Assembly: GCF_006363815.1 (NCBI RefSeq) | Contig: NZ_RRYT01000004.1 | Coordinates: forward strand, 1-64,000 | Length of the DNA: 64,000 nt | Reading direction: 5' to 3' | From: Thermomonospora catenispora | Lineage (GTDB): Bacteria > Actinomycetota > Actinomycetes > Streptosporangiales > Streptosporangiaceae | Shown here: positions 50,260 to 58,507 of the stretch, one piece after another | How positions within the stretch are numbered: the first letter of the stretch is position 1 | Layout of the letters: each line of letters opens with the position of its first letter | The notes under the pieces: generated by a model | Seen by the model: the letters and a program-made list of their open reading frames with translations, nothing else | Told to the model about the DNA's origin: nothing | Databases searched by the model: none | Position numbers and translations under genes: made by a program

Positions 50260-50571
50260 ATGCGCGTTCCCGAGGCGGCGGGAACGCCGGGCGGGGCGGT
50301 GGCGGGTCCGGCCGTGATGCGCACCACCGTGCGGGCCGGCCGGCCCGCCCTCCTGCCGGTCGTCGACTCCGCCGGCCCGATCGGCGTGACCGACCCGGCC
50401 ACCGCCTCGGGCGTGCCCGACACCGGCGTCTCCCGCGCCCTGCGGCCGCTGCGCACCGCCGGTCCGGCAGAACCCGAACGCGACGGCCGGATCGGCCGCC
50501 GCCGAGGACCGTCTCCTCCTGCTCCGTCCGTCCCGCCTCCCGGCCGGGTCAGCCGCGCGGCGCGTACATGA
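50260..50571 (+). pseudogene. Relic of an ArsR-type winged-helix gene
   Basis: The frame shows strictly G/C third positions, unlike a random spacer. Its centre, ASGVPDTGVSRALRPLRTAG then PAEPERDGRI, resembles the recognition helix and wing start of ArsR regulators, but with Pro in place of the usual Leu at several helix positions and no trace of the C-terminal wing. It is best read as a decayed regulator or a much-altered small gene. It fills the otherwise empty 50207-50548 interval and overlaps the end of ynfA. Confidence 0.3.
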
Positions 50572-50881
50572 TCACGGCCACGCCGAGCAGGCAGATCGCC
50601 GCGCCCACCAGATCCCACCGATCCGGCCGGAACCCGTCCACGGCCATGCCCCACGCCAGCGACCCGGCCACGAACACGCCCCCGTACGCCGCCAGGATCC
50701 GCCCGAAGTGCGGGTCGGGCTGGAAGGTCGCCACGAACCCGTACGCCCCCAGCGCCAGCACCCCGGCCGCGATCCACGGCAGGCCGCGGTGCTCCCGCCA
50801 TCCCTGCCAGACCAGCCACGCCCCGCCGATCTCGGCCAGTGCGGCCAATCCGAACAGCACCAGTGAACGCAGCACGGTCAT
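50549..50881 (-). CDS. YnfA family (UPF0060) small membrane protein
   Basis: A 110-residue four-helix protein: [71 protein letters not shown], and a last helix ending IMYAPRG. The [12 protein letters not shown] and GFRPDRWD motifs are diagnostic. Resembles small multidrug resistance transporters, but the substrate is unproven. Confidence 0.93.
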   Translation of the reverse strand: MTVLRSLVLFGLAALAEIGGAWLVWQGWREHRGLPWIAAGVLALGAYGFVATFQPDPHFGRILAAYGGVFVAGSLAWGMAVDGFRPDRWDLVGAAICLLGVAVIMYAPRG

Positions 50882-50925
50882 GGCCGCACCCTAGCCGCCC
50901 CTGCGGTCGGCCCCGCCCGCCGCGA

Positions 50926-51750
50926 TCACAGCGGGACGAAGGTCAGGCCGCGCCGCTTGAGCCGGGGCAGGACCTGGCGGAGGGCGGCGACGGTCTGGGA
51001 GCGGTTCCCGCCGCCGTCGTGGCAGAGCATGATCGCGCCCTCCTGGGACTCCAGCAGGGCGCGCTTGATCCGGCCGACCCCCGGGCGCCGCCAGTCCTGC
51101 GGGTCGACCTCCCAGCCGATCGGGATCATCCCGAACTCGGCGGTCGTCTCGAACACCTGCTTGGACCAGGCTCCTCCCGGCGCCCGGAAGAATTTGGGGA
51201 CGACCCCGGTGGCCTGGGCGATCCGCTCGTGCGCCTCGACGATCTCGCGGCGGATCCGCCGGGAGCCGATCCGGTCGAACGGCGAGGGGTGGTGCATGGT
51301 GTGGTTGCAGATCTGGTGACCCGCCTCCACGATCCGCCGGGTGAGCAGCGGGTACTCCTTGACCATCTCGCCCACCACGAAGAAGGTCGCCGTGATCTGG
51401 TGCTCGGCCAGCAGGTCGAGGATCTGCGGCGTGTACTTGGGGTGGGGGCCGTCGTCGATGGTCAGCGAGATCGCCCCCGTCGCCCGTTGCGGGTCGAGGT
51501 CCTTGAGGTTGTTCACCGCCGCGGTGCGACGCTGCACCGGGGTCGGCTTCCAGGCCGGATGACCGGGCAGGATCGGGGTGGGCGTCGGGCGCGGCCTCGA
51601 GGGAGCCGGAGTGGGCGTCGGCCGGGCGGCGGATTCGCGTCCGCCCGTCCCGCTGGTGCCGCGCACGCTGTCGGACGAGGTCGCCACGGCGAAACCGATC
51701 GCCCCCAACGTCCACAACAACCGGCGCCGCGTCGGCTCCTTCATGTCCAT
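50926..51750 (-). CDS. Tat-exported polysaccharide deacetylase (NodB domain)
   Basis: A 274-residue secreted enzyme. The N terminus holds a Tat signal, TRRRLLWTLGAIGFAVA, followed by a Thr/Pro linker (residues about 45-70). The NodB domain has motif 1 TIDDGPHPKYT, motif 2 HTMHH (metal His), motif 3 FRAPGGAWS, and motif 5 IMLCHDGGG. All catalytic residues are present. It probably removes acetyl groups from peptidoglycan or another wall glycan. ATG 51750 is taken; an upstream GTG (51798) is possible. The upstream AT-rich promoter lies so close that the leader would be very short. Confidence 0.9.
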   Translation of the reverse strand: MDMKEPTRRRLLWTLGAIGFAVATSSDSVRGTSGTGGRESAARPTPTPAPSRPRPTPTPILPGHPAWKPTPVQRRTAAVNNLKDLDPQRATGAISLTIDDGPHPKYTPQILDLLAEHQITATFFVVGEMVKEYPLLTRRIVEAGHQICNHTMHHPSPFDRIGSRRIRREIVEAHERIAQATGVVPKFFRAPGGAWSKQVFETTAEFGMIPIGWEVDPQDWRRPGVGRIKRALLESQEGAIMLCHDGGGNRSQTVAALRQVLPRLKRRGLTFVPL

Positions 51751-51862
51751 GGTCAACAAAGGTATAGGGCGTTTTACCGTGACACCGGGGTGTTTCACAC
51801 AGAACGGGCGGCGGCGTCAGGCAACAGTCACCGATGTCCCGACGGTCGGGTGAGGGAGGGTG

Positions 51863-52636
51863 ATGGCGACGCCTGCGGTGGGGGCGCCGCTGGCGGTCGT
51901 GCTGCTGGCGTTGACCGCTGCGGCCGCTCTGCTGGTCCGCCTCGGCGGGGTCGGCAGGGCCCGGGAGGTGGTGGCGGCGGCCGGACGCGCCGCCGGGCAG
52001 CTGGCGGCGGTGTCGTTGTTGATCGCCGCGGTGCTGCGGAGCGCGGGCGCCACGGCCGCGTTCGTGGCGTTGATGCTGGCGATCGCCGCGGTCACCGCCG
52101 CCGGCCGGATCGTCGGGCGGCGTTCGGCGCGGGCGGCCGGCTGGTGCGGGCTGGCCATCGCCGCCGGGGTGGGGCCGGTGCTGGCGTTGACGGTGCTGTC
52201 GGGGGCGGTGCCGGCCCGGCCGGTGGCGGTGCTGCCGATCGCCGGGATCCTGATCGGCGGGGCGATGACGGTGACCGCGTTGACCGGCCGGCGCACCCTG
52301 GAGGAGCTGCGCACCCGGCACGGCGAGTACGAGGCGGCGCTGGCGCTGGGGCTGTCGTCCCGGGACGCGGCCTTGGAGGTGTGCCGCCCGGCCGCGGCGC
52401 TGGCGCTCGTTCCGGTGCTGGATCAAACCCGCACGGTGGGGCTGGTGACGCTGCCGGGGGCGTTCGTGGGGGTGCTGCTGGGCGGGGCGAGTCCGTCGGC
52501 GGCGGGCGCGACCCAGCTGCTGGTGCTGCTCGGGCTGCTGGCGGCGGAGGCGGTCTGCATGCTGGTGATCCTCGAGCTGGTCGCCGTCGGCCGGCTGCGC
52601 GCGTCCGAGGGCGCGCAGGATCGGAGGGGTCCATGA
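51863..52636 (+). CDS. FetB/UPF0014-type ABC permease
   Basis: A 257-residue membrane protein with about seven helices and the UPF0014 core (MTVTALTGRRTLEELRTRHGEYEAALALGLSSRDAALEVCRPAAALALVPVLDQTRTVGLVTLPGAFVGVLLGGASP). The family includes E. coli FetB, which works with the ATPase FetA in iron export. No FetA-like gene adjoins it. The start is 51860 (GTG) or 51863 (ATG). Confidence 0.85.
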   Translation: MATPAVGAPLAVVLLALTAAAALLVRLGGVGRAREVVAAAGRAAGQLAAVSLLIAAVLRSAGATAAFVALMLAIAAVTAAGRIVGRRSARAAGWCGLAIAAGVGPVLALTVLSGAVPARPVAVLPIAGILIGGAMTVTALTGRRTLEELRTRHGEYEAALALGLSSRDAALEVCRPAAALALVPVLDQTRTVGLVTLPGAFVGVLLGGASPSAAGATQLLVLLGLLAAEAVCMLVILELVAVGRLRASEGAQDRRGP

Positions 52637-53209
52637 GCGGGCGGTCGGAGGTGCGAGTGTCGCCGGCGCGTGGGGTGAGGAACGGGAGAACGCCTGCTCC
52701 GGCCGCCCGCCGTCGGGAGCCCCTTGCCGTCCCGGTGTCCGGGGGCGAGTCGGTCGCGGGCCGGCAAGGGGTTTGACGATAACTCGCGGTATGAGACGCG
52801 TGAAGTGACACGCCCTCTACGGTTGTTCACAACTTCTGTCAGCGTCGGGTGGTCGGTTGTTGACGCATTCTCCCGATGCTCCGCCCGGATATTTCTCCGC
52901 CGTGCCGCACTCGTCGACCGTGCGTCGATCACGTCTCGGTCATGCCGTGCGACGGTGCGGCGCTGTGCCGGGCGAACGTTTCGGGACGGGAAGACGCCGC
53001 CCCGTCCCCCTCCGCCGGAGCATGGGCGCGGTGATCGCGAGGCGGTCTTTCCCGCCGACTTTCCCCGCCGGCTTTCCCTGCCGTGCGGTGCGCTTTCCGC
53101 ACGCCGCACGGCGCCGTTCGCCCGCCGCACCGGATGCGCCGGTCATGTCCCTCGAACGAACGGGTAGAGGCCGGGGAGCGCATTCGCCGAATTCCCGGGA
53201 GAGGACACC
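52637..53209. other. Gene-free region after the FetB-like gene
   Basis: Contains an inverted repeat with 10-bp arms (52720-52729 with 52762-52771), a run of three TTTCCC(C)GCCG-type short repeats at about 53050-53085, and the promoter of the small gene at 53210. No credible ORF was found. Confidence 0.5.
52720..52771 (+). terminator. Possible terminator of the FetB-like gene
   Basis: CCCCTTGCCG and CGGCAAGGGG form a perfect 10-bp stem with a 32-base loop, followed by TTT. The long loop makes it only a fair candidate. Confidence 0.35.
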
Positions 53210-53356
53210 ATGGCGTCGATCGTCACGAAGATCAGGCGGCTGCTGCACACCCCGCAGGGCCGCCGGGTCCGCGCCCGCGCCGAACGGCTGGCCCGTGACC
53301 CGCGCACCCGCGCCGGACTGCGCGGTCTGATGAGCGGGCGCGGCAAACGCCCCTGA
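53210..53356 (+). CDS. Small basic protein, 48 aa
   Basis: ATG 53210 is preceded by GGGAGAGGAC, an excellent RBS. The 48-residue product (MASIVTKIRRLLHTPQGRRV... ending LRGLMSGRGKRP) has about 15 Arg/Lys, one amphipathic N-terminal helix, and no acidic patch beyond one Glu and one Asp. Third positions are G/C-rich as in true genes. It may bind nucleic acid or be a Golvesin-like phosphoprotein; nothing firm. It precedes a kinase gene by 194 bases. Confidence 0.65.
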   Translation: MASIVTKIRRLLHTPQGRRVRARAERLARDPRTRAGLRGLMSGRGKRP

Positions 53357-53550
53357 ACCGTCGATGGGCGGCCGCCGTGCGGCGCACGGGCCGCGCGACG
53401 GATCGGCGGCGGATCGGCGAAGCGTCTCGACCCGGCTCCCGCAGGGTGGCCTGCACCTCCGATCCCTGATAGGGAACTCTCCATCCCCACACGGGGTCAA
53501 AATGGTGCAGGGCGCCGGTATGGTCCGAGGACCCGGGGAAAGGCGGGGCT

Positions 53551-55233
53551 GTGGAGCCTGGAGCGGTACTGGACGGCAAATACCGGTTGGTGCGTCGGCT
53601 GGGCCAGGGCGGCATGGGCGAGGTGTGGGCCGCCGATGACCTGGCGCTCGGCCGGCAGGTCGCGGTCAAGATCGTGCTGTCCAACCTGGGCACCAACCAG
53701 GACGTGATCGCGCGGCTGCGGCGTGAGGCGCAGGCGGCGGCCTCCCTGCAGCATCCGGGGATCACCGTGGTGCACGCGATGGGCGACCACGAGGGGCACC
53801 CGTTCTTCGTGATGGAGCTGCTGGAGGGCCGCGACTTCGGGGCGGTCCTGGAGGCGCACCCCAACGGGCTGCCGGTGCCGCGCGCGGTGGCGATGGTCAG
53901 GCAGGTCGCCGAGGCGTTGTCGTACGCGCACCGCAAGGGCGTGGTGCACCGCGACATCAAGCCCGCCAACCTGATGGAGCTCACCGAGGGCGGCGTCAAG
54001 ATCTGCGACTTCGGCATCGCCCGGTTCGCCGACGCCGCCTCCGACCTGACCCCGATGGGCAGCGTCGTGGGCACGCCCCCCTACACCGCCCCCGAGCAGT
54101 GGCGGGGCGAGCGGGGGGACGAGCGCTCGGACCTGTACTCGCTGGGCTGCACCTTCTATGCGCTGCTGGCCGGACGTCCGCCGTTCACCGGGCCGTCGCT
54201 GGCGGCGTACATGAACCAGCATCTGAGCGAGCTCCCGCCGCGGATCACCGAGCTCCGGCCGGACGTTCCCCCCGAGATCGAGGCGCTGGTCATGCGGATG
54301 CTGGCCAAGGACCCCGCCGACCGGCCCACCATGGCCGAGGTGGTGGACCGGCTGAGCGCGCCGGCCGCCGCGACGGCGCCGGGTTCGCCCGCCCCCACGC
54401 GCCCGTTCGCCGCGCCGCCCGGCCCCCCGCCGGGCCCGCCGCCCGGTCCTCCGCCCGGCCCTCCGCCGGGTCCGCCGTTCGGTCCGCAGCCGGGCCCGCC
54501 GCCCGGTCCCCCGGCCGGCCCGGGGGCCGAGGCGCCTCCGCCGGCGGTGCAGGCGATCAACGAGGCCGTCGCCCGCCTGCAGGGCCGTCCGGCCCGCACC
54601 GTGACCCGGGCGTGGAACGCCGTCGCGTCGGCCCTGGGCTGGCTGGTGCGGGCGCCCGGCGGCGCCGCCCGGGACGTCGACCCCGCGCAGCGCCGCGACG
54701 GCGTCGGCCTGACCCTGGTCATCGCCGCGGTCACGCTGGGCGGTCTGCTGTGGGCGCAGACGGAGACCGAGTTCACCACGGCGGTGGCGGAGCTGCTGCG
54801 CGGCGCGTTCGGGCTGTGCGCCTATCTGCTGCCCATCGCGGTCGCGCTCTTGGCCGTACGGGTCTTCCGGCACCCTGAGCGCCGCACCGGGACCGTCCGC
54901 ATCCTGGCCGGCTCCGCCATCATCGGGATCGGGCTGCTCGGCGTCGTCCACGCCGCCGCCAACAGCCCCGACCCGTTCACCGACATGGGTCAGGTGCGCG
55001 GCGCGGGCGGCGTCCTGGGATGGCTCGTCGGCGCCCCGCTGGAGTCGGCCCTGACCGCGTGGGGGGCGATCCCCCTGCTGCTGGCGGTCGGCGTGCTGGG
55101 CCTGCTGGTCGCCACCGCCACGCCGCTGCAGAGCGTCCCCGACCACCTCGGCCGCGTGCTCGGGTTCCTCCTCGGGGACGGCGGCCGCGAGGGGGAGGAG
55201 CAGAACGCGCAGCAGCCCTCCGAACGCTCCTGA
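53551..55233 (+). CDS. Ser/Thr protein kinase fused to FtsK-type N-terminal membrane domain
   Basis: A 560-residue fusion. Residues 10-270 form a complete kinase (LGQGGMGEVW, VAVKIV, HRDIKPANLM, DFGIARF, TAPEQW). Residues 288-324 are a (GPPP)n repeat. From about 332 the sequence (AVARLQGRPARTVTRAWNAV... GLTLVIAAVTLGGLLWAQ... FGLCAYLLPIAVALLAVRVFRHPERR... GVLGWLVGAPLESALTAWGAIPLLLAVGVLGLLVATATPL) matches the four-helix membrane anchor of actinobacterial FtsK DNA translocase, without any of the translocase motor. GTG 53551 is the start. It could be targeted to the division septum by this anchor. Confidence 0.85.
   Translation: MEPGAVLDGKYRLVRRLGQGGMGEVWAADDLALGRQVAVKIVLSNLGTNQDVIARLRREAQAAASLQHPGITVVHAMGDHEGHPFFVMELLEGRDFGAVLEAHPNGLPVPRAVAMVRQVAEALSYAHRKGVVHRDIKPANLMELTEGGVKICDFGIARFADAASDLTPMGSVVGTPPYTAPEQWRGERGDERSDLYSLGCTFYALLAGRPPFTGPSLAAYMNQHLSELPPRITELRPDVPPEIEALVMRMLAKDPADRPTMAEVVDRLSAPAAATAPGSPAPTRPFAAPPGPPPGPPPGPPPGPPPGPPFGPQPGPPPGPPAGPGAEAPPPAVQAINEAVARLQGRPARTVTRAWNAVASALGWLVRAPGGAARDVDPAQRRDGVGLTLVIAAVTLGGLLWAQTETEFTTAVAELLRGAFGLCAYLLPIAVALLAVRVFRHPERRTGTVRILAGSAIIGIGLLGVVHAAANSPDPFTDMGQVRGAGGVLGWLVGAPLESALTAWGAIPLLLAVGVLGLLVATATPLQSVPDHLGRVLGFLLGDGGREGEEQNAQQPSERS
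54412..54520 (+). repeat. Pro-Gly-Pro-Pro coding repeat
   Basis: A run of CCGCCGGGTCCGC-like units coding GPPPGPPPGPPP between the kinase and membrane domains. Such tracts vary in length by slippage and probably form an extended spacer. Confidence 0.8.
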
Positions 55234-55393
55234 GGGCGGCGTCCGTCCCGGCCTCCGGGGCCGGTCGAGGGAACCGGCCGCCGCGCGCCGGCCGGGCGTT
55301 CACGCGCGTTCCCCGGCCGTCTCTTCGCCCGCCCCCGCGGCGGTCCGGCGGCCTGCGCCGCGGATGCCGGGCCGCCGCCGGATCACCGCGGGA

Positions 55394-56677
55394 TCACAGC
55401 GACGTGTAGCAGGGCGCGGTGAAGACGTGCGAGGAGGCGGTGGGGCCCGCGGAGAACTCCTTGACGACCGTGATGCCGGTGTAGGCGTCGGGGTCCGGAC
55501 GGCCCAGCACCGTCTGTCGGAAGGCGTTGGTGTTGGGGTCGCCGGAGAAGTTGCCGGCCTCGGCGGGCAGGATGCCCTCGTAGTCGATCCTGGTGGTCTG
55601 CTTGAGCGCCCTGAACACGCCCTCCCGGGTCAGATCGCCGTTCTCGGCGGCCTTCTGCAGCACCGCCTTGAGCGGGTAGGACAGCACCCAGCCCGCGGTC
55701 ATCGCGTCGCTGGGGGCGACCCGGCCGACCGCCTGCCGCATCGCGGCGTGGCCGGGGGAGTCGACGGCGAACGGCTTCCAGGGGGAGGACTGCAGGTAGC
55801 GCTGCCGCAGCGCCGGGCCGGTCGGGCCGTTCAGCATGTCCCGCTGCCAGGTGGGGAGGGAGCCGATGAACCGGCCCGGGTAGCCGCGCCGGACCGTCTC
55901 CCCGACGATGGCGGAGGTCTCCTGCGGGCCGACCGCCAGCACGACCAGATCCGGGGACTGCTTGACGATGGCGTCGATCACCGGTTTCTGCGCCTGCCGG
56001 CCCTGCCCGGTCCTCCGGTGGGTGAAGCCGATCTTGTGCCGGGCCGCCGCGATCTTCGCGCCTGCGGCGACGTCGTCGCCGTAGTCCCCCGGGAAGTGCA
56101 CGACCATGACGCTCTTGGCGGAGTACTCCTCGACCGCGTAGTCGACGGAGTTCATCGCCTCCGCGCAGTAGCTGGCCCCCGACTCCAGGATCACGTCCTC
56201 GAACTCCCAGGCCGAGGTCCAGGAGATCGGGACGGCCACGATCTTGTTCTTGCGCAGGTCCGGCAGGATGGCCGCGGTGGTGGACGAGCCCAGGGTGTGG
56301 GCCAGCGCCAGCACCTTGCCCTTCATCCGCTCGTACATGGCCTTGTGGGCGGCCGGGTCGTAGGCGGAGTCGCGGGTGTAGGTGGTGACGTCGATGTCGT
56401 AGCCGCCGATGCCGCCCTGCCGGTTGACCCGGTCCCAGAACGCCTTCTGCGCGTGCGTGACCGGCTTGCCCAGGTCGCGGAACGGGCCTTTGCTCAGGTC
56501 GGAGATGATCCCCAGGTAGATGCAGCCGTTGTCGGGGTTCACCGCCTTCGGGCACGGCTTGCTCGTCACGCCGGGGCCGTGGCGGATCGCGTCCGAGCCC
56601 GCGCCGCCCCCGCAGGCCGTCGCCCCCAGGAGCAGCGCCGCCAGTGCACTGACGATTCCGTACCCGCGTCGCTTCAC
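55394..56677 (-). CDS. Extracellular substrate-binding lipoprotein, branched-chain amino acid type
   Basis: A 427-residue periplasmic-binding-like protein (type I fold, LivJ/amide-binding). The lipobox is LLLGATAC with Cys22. The first lobe begins IYLGIISDLSKGPFRDLGKP and continues through AAILPDLRKNKIVAVPISW; the later SPDLVVLAVGPQETSAIVG and GRFIGSLPTW segments are typical. Several Cys (PCPKAVNPDNGCIYLG; SGASYCAE; TAPCYTSL) suggest disulfides. No permease or ATPase genes are adjacent, so it is an orphan. GTG 56677 has GGAGGG. A 31-bp inverted repeat lies 113-143 bases upstream. Confidence 0.88.
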   Translation of the reverse strand: MKRRGYGIVSALAALLLGATACGGGAGSDAIRHGPGVTSKPCPKAVNPDNGCIYLGIISDLSKGPFRDLGKPVTHAQKAFWDRVNRQGGIGGYDIDVTTYTRDSAYDPAAHKAMYERMKGKVLALAHTLGSSTTAAILPDLRKNKIVAVPISWTSAWEFEDVILESGASYCAEAMNSVDYAVEEYSAKSVMVVHFPGDYGDDVAAGAKIAAARHKIGFTHRRTGQGRQAQKPVIDAIVKQSPDLVVLAVGPQETSAIVGETVRRGYPGRFIGSLPTWQRDMLNGPTGPALRQRYLQSSPWKPFAVDSPGHAAMRQAVGRVAPSDAMTAGWVLSYPLKAVLQKAAENGDLTREGVFRALKQTTRIDYEGILPAEAGNFSGDPNTNAFRQTVLGRPDPDAYTGITVVKEFSAGPTASSHVFTAPCYTSL

Positions 56678-57046
56678 CGACCCTCCATCCGCCCGTCCGA
56701 CCGACGTTCAACCCCGAGCGAGCACCGGGCACGGAACGCGGCACCGGCGAACCGAAAGTGTGGCCCGGTGTGCAACGGATCACAACGTCTATGCCGCACT
56801 TTATGATCATGTGCGACATAAATCCTTTTTGTCCGCGGTTCGCCCCGCATCGGCGCCGCGACGCCCGACCCGATGAAGACCGGCGGCCTGGAGCCGCTCC
56901 GCACCGCCGAGGGCCGGCCGGGCGGCGGACGTCCCCCGGGGGTCCCACCTGAGGCGCGGTCCCCTGCCGCCGGTGCTCGACGCCTCGGCCCGCCGATCGC
57001 CGTCGCCCCCTCGGCGAGCGTCCCGAGCGCGCCGGCCGCCGGGACC
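56678..57046. promoter_or_regulatory. Regulatory region of the binding-lipoprotein gene
   Basis: A gene-free 369-base interval with an AT-rich core (56780-56835) containing the inverted repeat at 56790-56820. The remainder up to the hycE stop codon is GC-rich and shows no features. Confidence 0.55.
56790..56820. promoter_or_regulatory. 31-bp inverted repeat operator candidate
   Basis: TATGCCGCAC (56790-56799) and GTGCGACATA (56811-56820) pair in 9 of 10 positions around an 11-base spacer that itself contains the palindrome ATGATCAT. Strong symmetry in an AT-rich promoter points to a dimeric repressor or activator. Confidence 0.55.
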
Positions 57047-58507
57047 TCACAGGTCGTTGCCGGCATACGAGAGGTTGAAGCTCTTGTTGACCAGGGGGAA
57101 GTCCGGGACGATCGCGCCGCTGAGGGCCACGGGCAGGGCCGGCCAGTTGAAGAAGGACGGGTCGACCACCTTGACCCGGGCCAAGGCGCCCTCGGCGTCC
57201 AGCTGCACGCGGTGGACGATGGTGCCGCGCCATCCCTCGGCGATGCCCACCCCCGCCGCCGGGCCGAAGGCGCCGGACGGCGACGGGGTCACGTGGTCGA
57301 GGTCGCCCGCGTCCAGGTCGCCGACCAGACCGGCGATGATCTCGATGGAGGCGGCGATCTCCTCGGCGCGGACCTGGAAGCGGGCCAGCACGTCCCCGCC
57401 GGTGCGGACGACGGGCGCAAAACCCTCGAGGGTGTCGCGCCGGGCGTCCACGTCCAGCCCGCTGGCGCGCGCCACATAGCCGAGGGTGCCCAGGTCGCGG
57501 GCGGCCTGGGCGGACAGCACGGCGGTGCCGGCGAAGCGGTCCAGCACCACGCTGTGCCCCAGGGCCAGCGCGACGATCTCGGCCACGTCCTCCCCGATGG
57601 CGCGCAGGGCGTCCACATCCGGCAGGGCGCGCAGCCGAGCGCCGCCCACGACGACCCCGCCGCGCAGCAGGCGATGGCCGGTGACCCGGTCGTTGATGCG
57701 CAGCAGCGACTCGCGGACGCGCCCGGCGTGGGCGTTGAGGATGCCGTGCGCCACGTCGTTGCACAGTGCGCCCAGGTCGGTGACGTGGTTGTAGATCCGT
57801 TCCAGCTCCAGCAGCAGCGCCCGGATCCGCACGGCCTGCGGCGGCACGGCCACCTTCAACGCCGACTCCACCGCCTGGCAGTAGGCCAGCGCATGCCCCA
57901 CGGAGGTGTCACCGCTGATCCGCTCGGCCAGCTCCAGCCCGGCCTCGGGAGGACGCCCCTCGAACAGCTTCTCGATCCCCTTGTGGACGAACCACAGCCG
58001 GGCCTTGAGCTTGAGGATGCTCTCCCCGACCACCGAGAACCGGAAGTGACCGGGCTCGATCAACCCGGCGTGCACCGGCCCGACCGGGATCTCATAGACC
58101 CCCGGCCCCTCCACGGTGACGAACGGGAAGGGCCCCTCCGGGTCGCCGAAGGCGGGCGGCGGCCCGGCGTCGTCCCGCATCGGGTACCAGCCGCGCGGCC
58201 AGTGGTGGTGCCGCACCAGCCGGCGGGGCAGCGGATGGTTCTCCGGGACGATCCCGTACAGGTCGCGCATCTCCCGTTCGAACCGCCCGGCCGGGAACGA
58301 CAGCGAGGCGATCGACGGCAGGCGGGGATCGTCCCCGGGCACCGGCAGGTGCAGTTCCACCAGGTCGGCGCCGTGGCTGAACAGGTACACCACATCGAAG
58401 CCGGACGGGGCGGGGACCGCGGCCACCAGCGCCAGCCGGTGCCCGCTCCCCAGCAGCTCGGCGACGTGGGCGGCCAGCGACTCAGAGGTCACATCGATGA
58501 TCTTCAC
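57047..58507 (-). CDS. hycE: HycE-like large subunit (NuoCD-type) without NiFe cysteines
   Basis: A 486-residue fusion of a NuoC-like part (1-130: REMRDLYGIVPENHP) and a NuoD/hydrogenase-large-subunit part. In NiFe hydrogenases the first metal motif is ERxCGxC; here it is ERISGDTSVGH (195-205) with Ser198 and Thr201. The C-terminal DPCxxC motif is replaced by NKSFNLSYAGNDL. The protein therefore cannot hold a NiFe centre. It is last in a coupled operon (GTGA overlap with hycQ) matching M. tuberculosis Rv0087. Complexes of this kind are termed energy-converting hydrogenase related (Ehr). The electron donor is unknown. Confidence 0.88.
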   Translation of the reverse strand: MKIIDVTSESLAAHVAELLGSGHRLALVAAVPAPSGFDVVYLFSHGADLVELHLPVPGDDPRLPSIASLSFPAGRFEREMRDLYGIVPENHPLPRRLVRHHHWPRGWYPMRDDAGPPPAFGDPEGPFPFVTVEGPGVYEIPVGPVHAGLIEPGHFRFSVVGESILKLKARLWFVHKGIEKLFEGRPPEAGLELAERISGDTSVGHALAYCQAVESALKVAVPPQAVRIRALLLELERIYNHVTDLGALCNDVAHGILNAHAGRVRESLLRINDRVTGHRLLRGGVVVGGARLRALPDVDALRAIGEDVAEIVALALGHSVVLDRFAGTAVLSAQAARDLGTLGYVARASGLDVDARRDTLEGFAPVVRTGGDVLARFQVRAEEIAASIEIIAGLVGDLDAGDLDHVTPSPSGAFGPAAGVGIAEGWRGTIVHRVQLDAEGALARVKVVDPSFFNWPALPVALSGAIVPDFPLVNKSFNLSYAGNDL

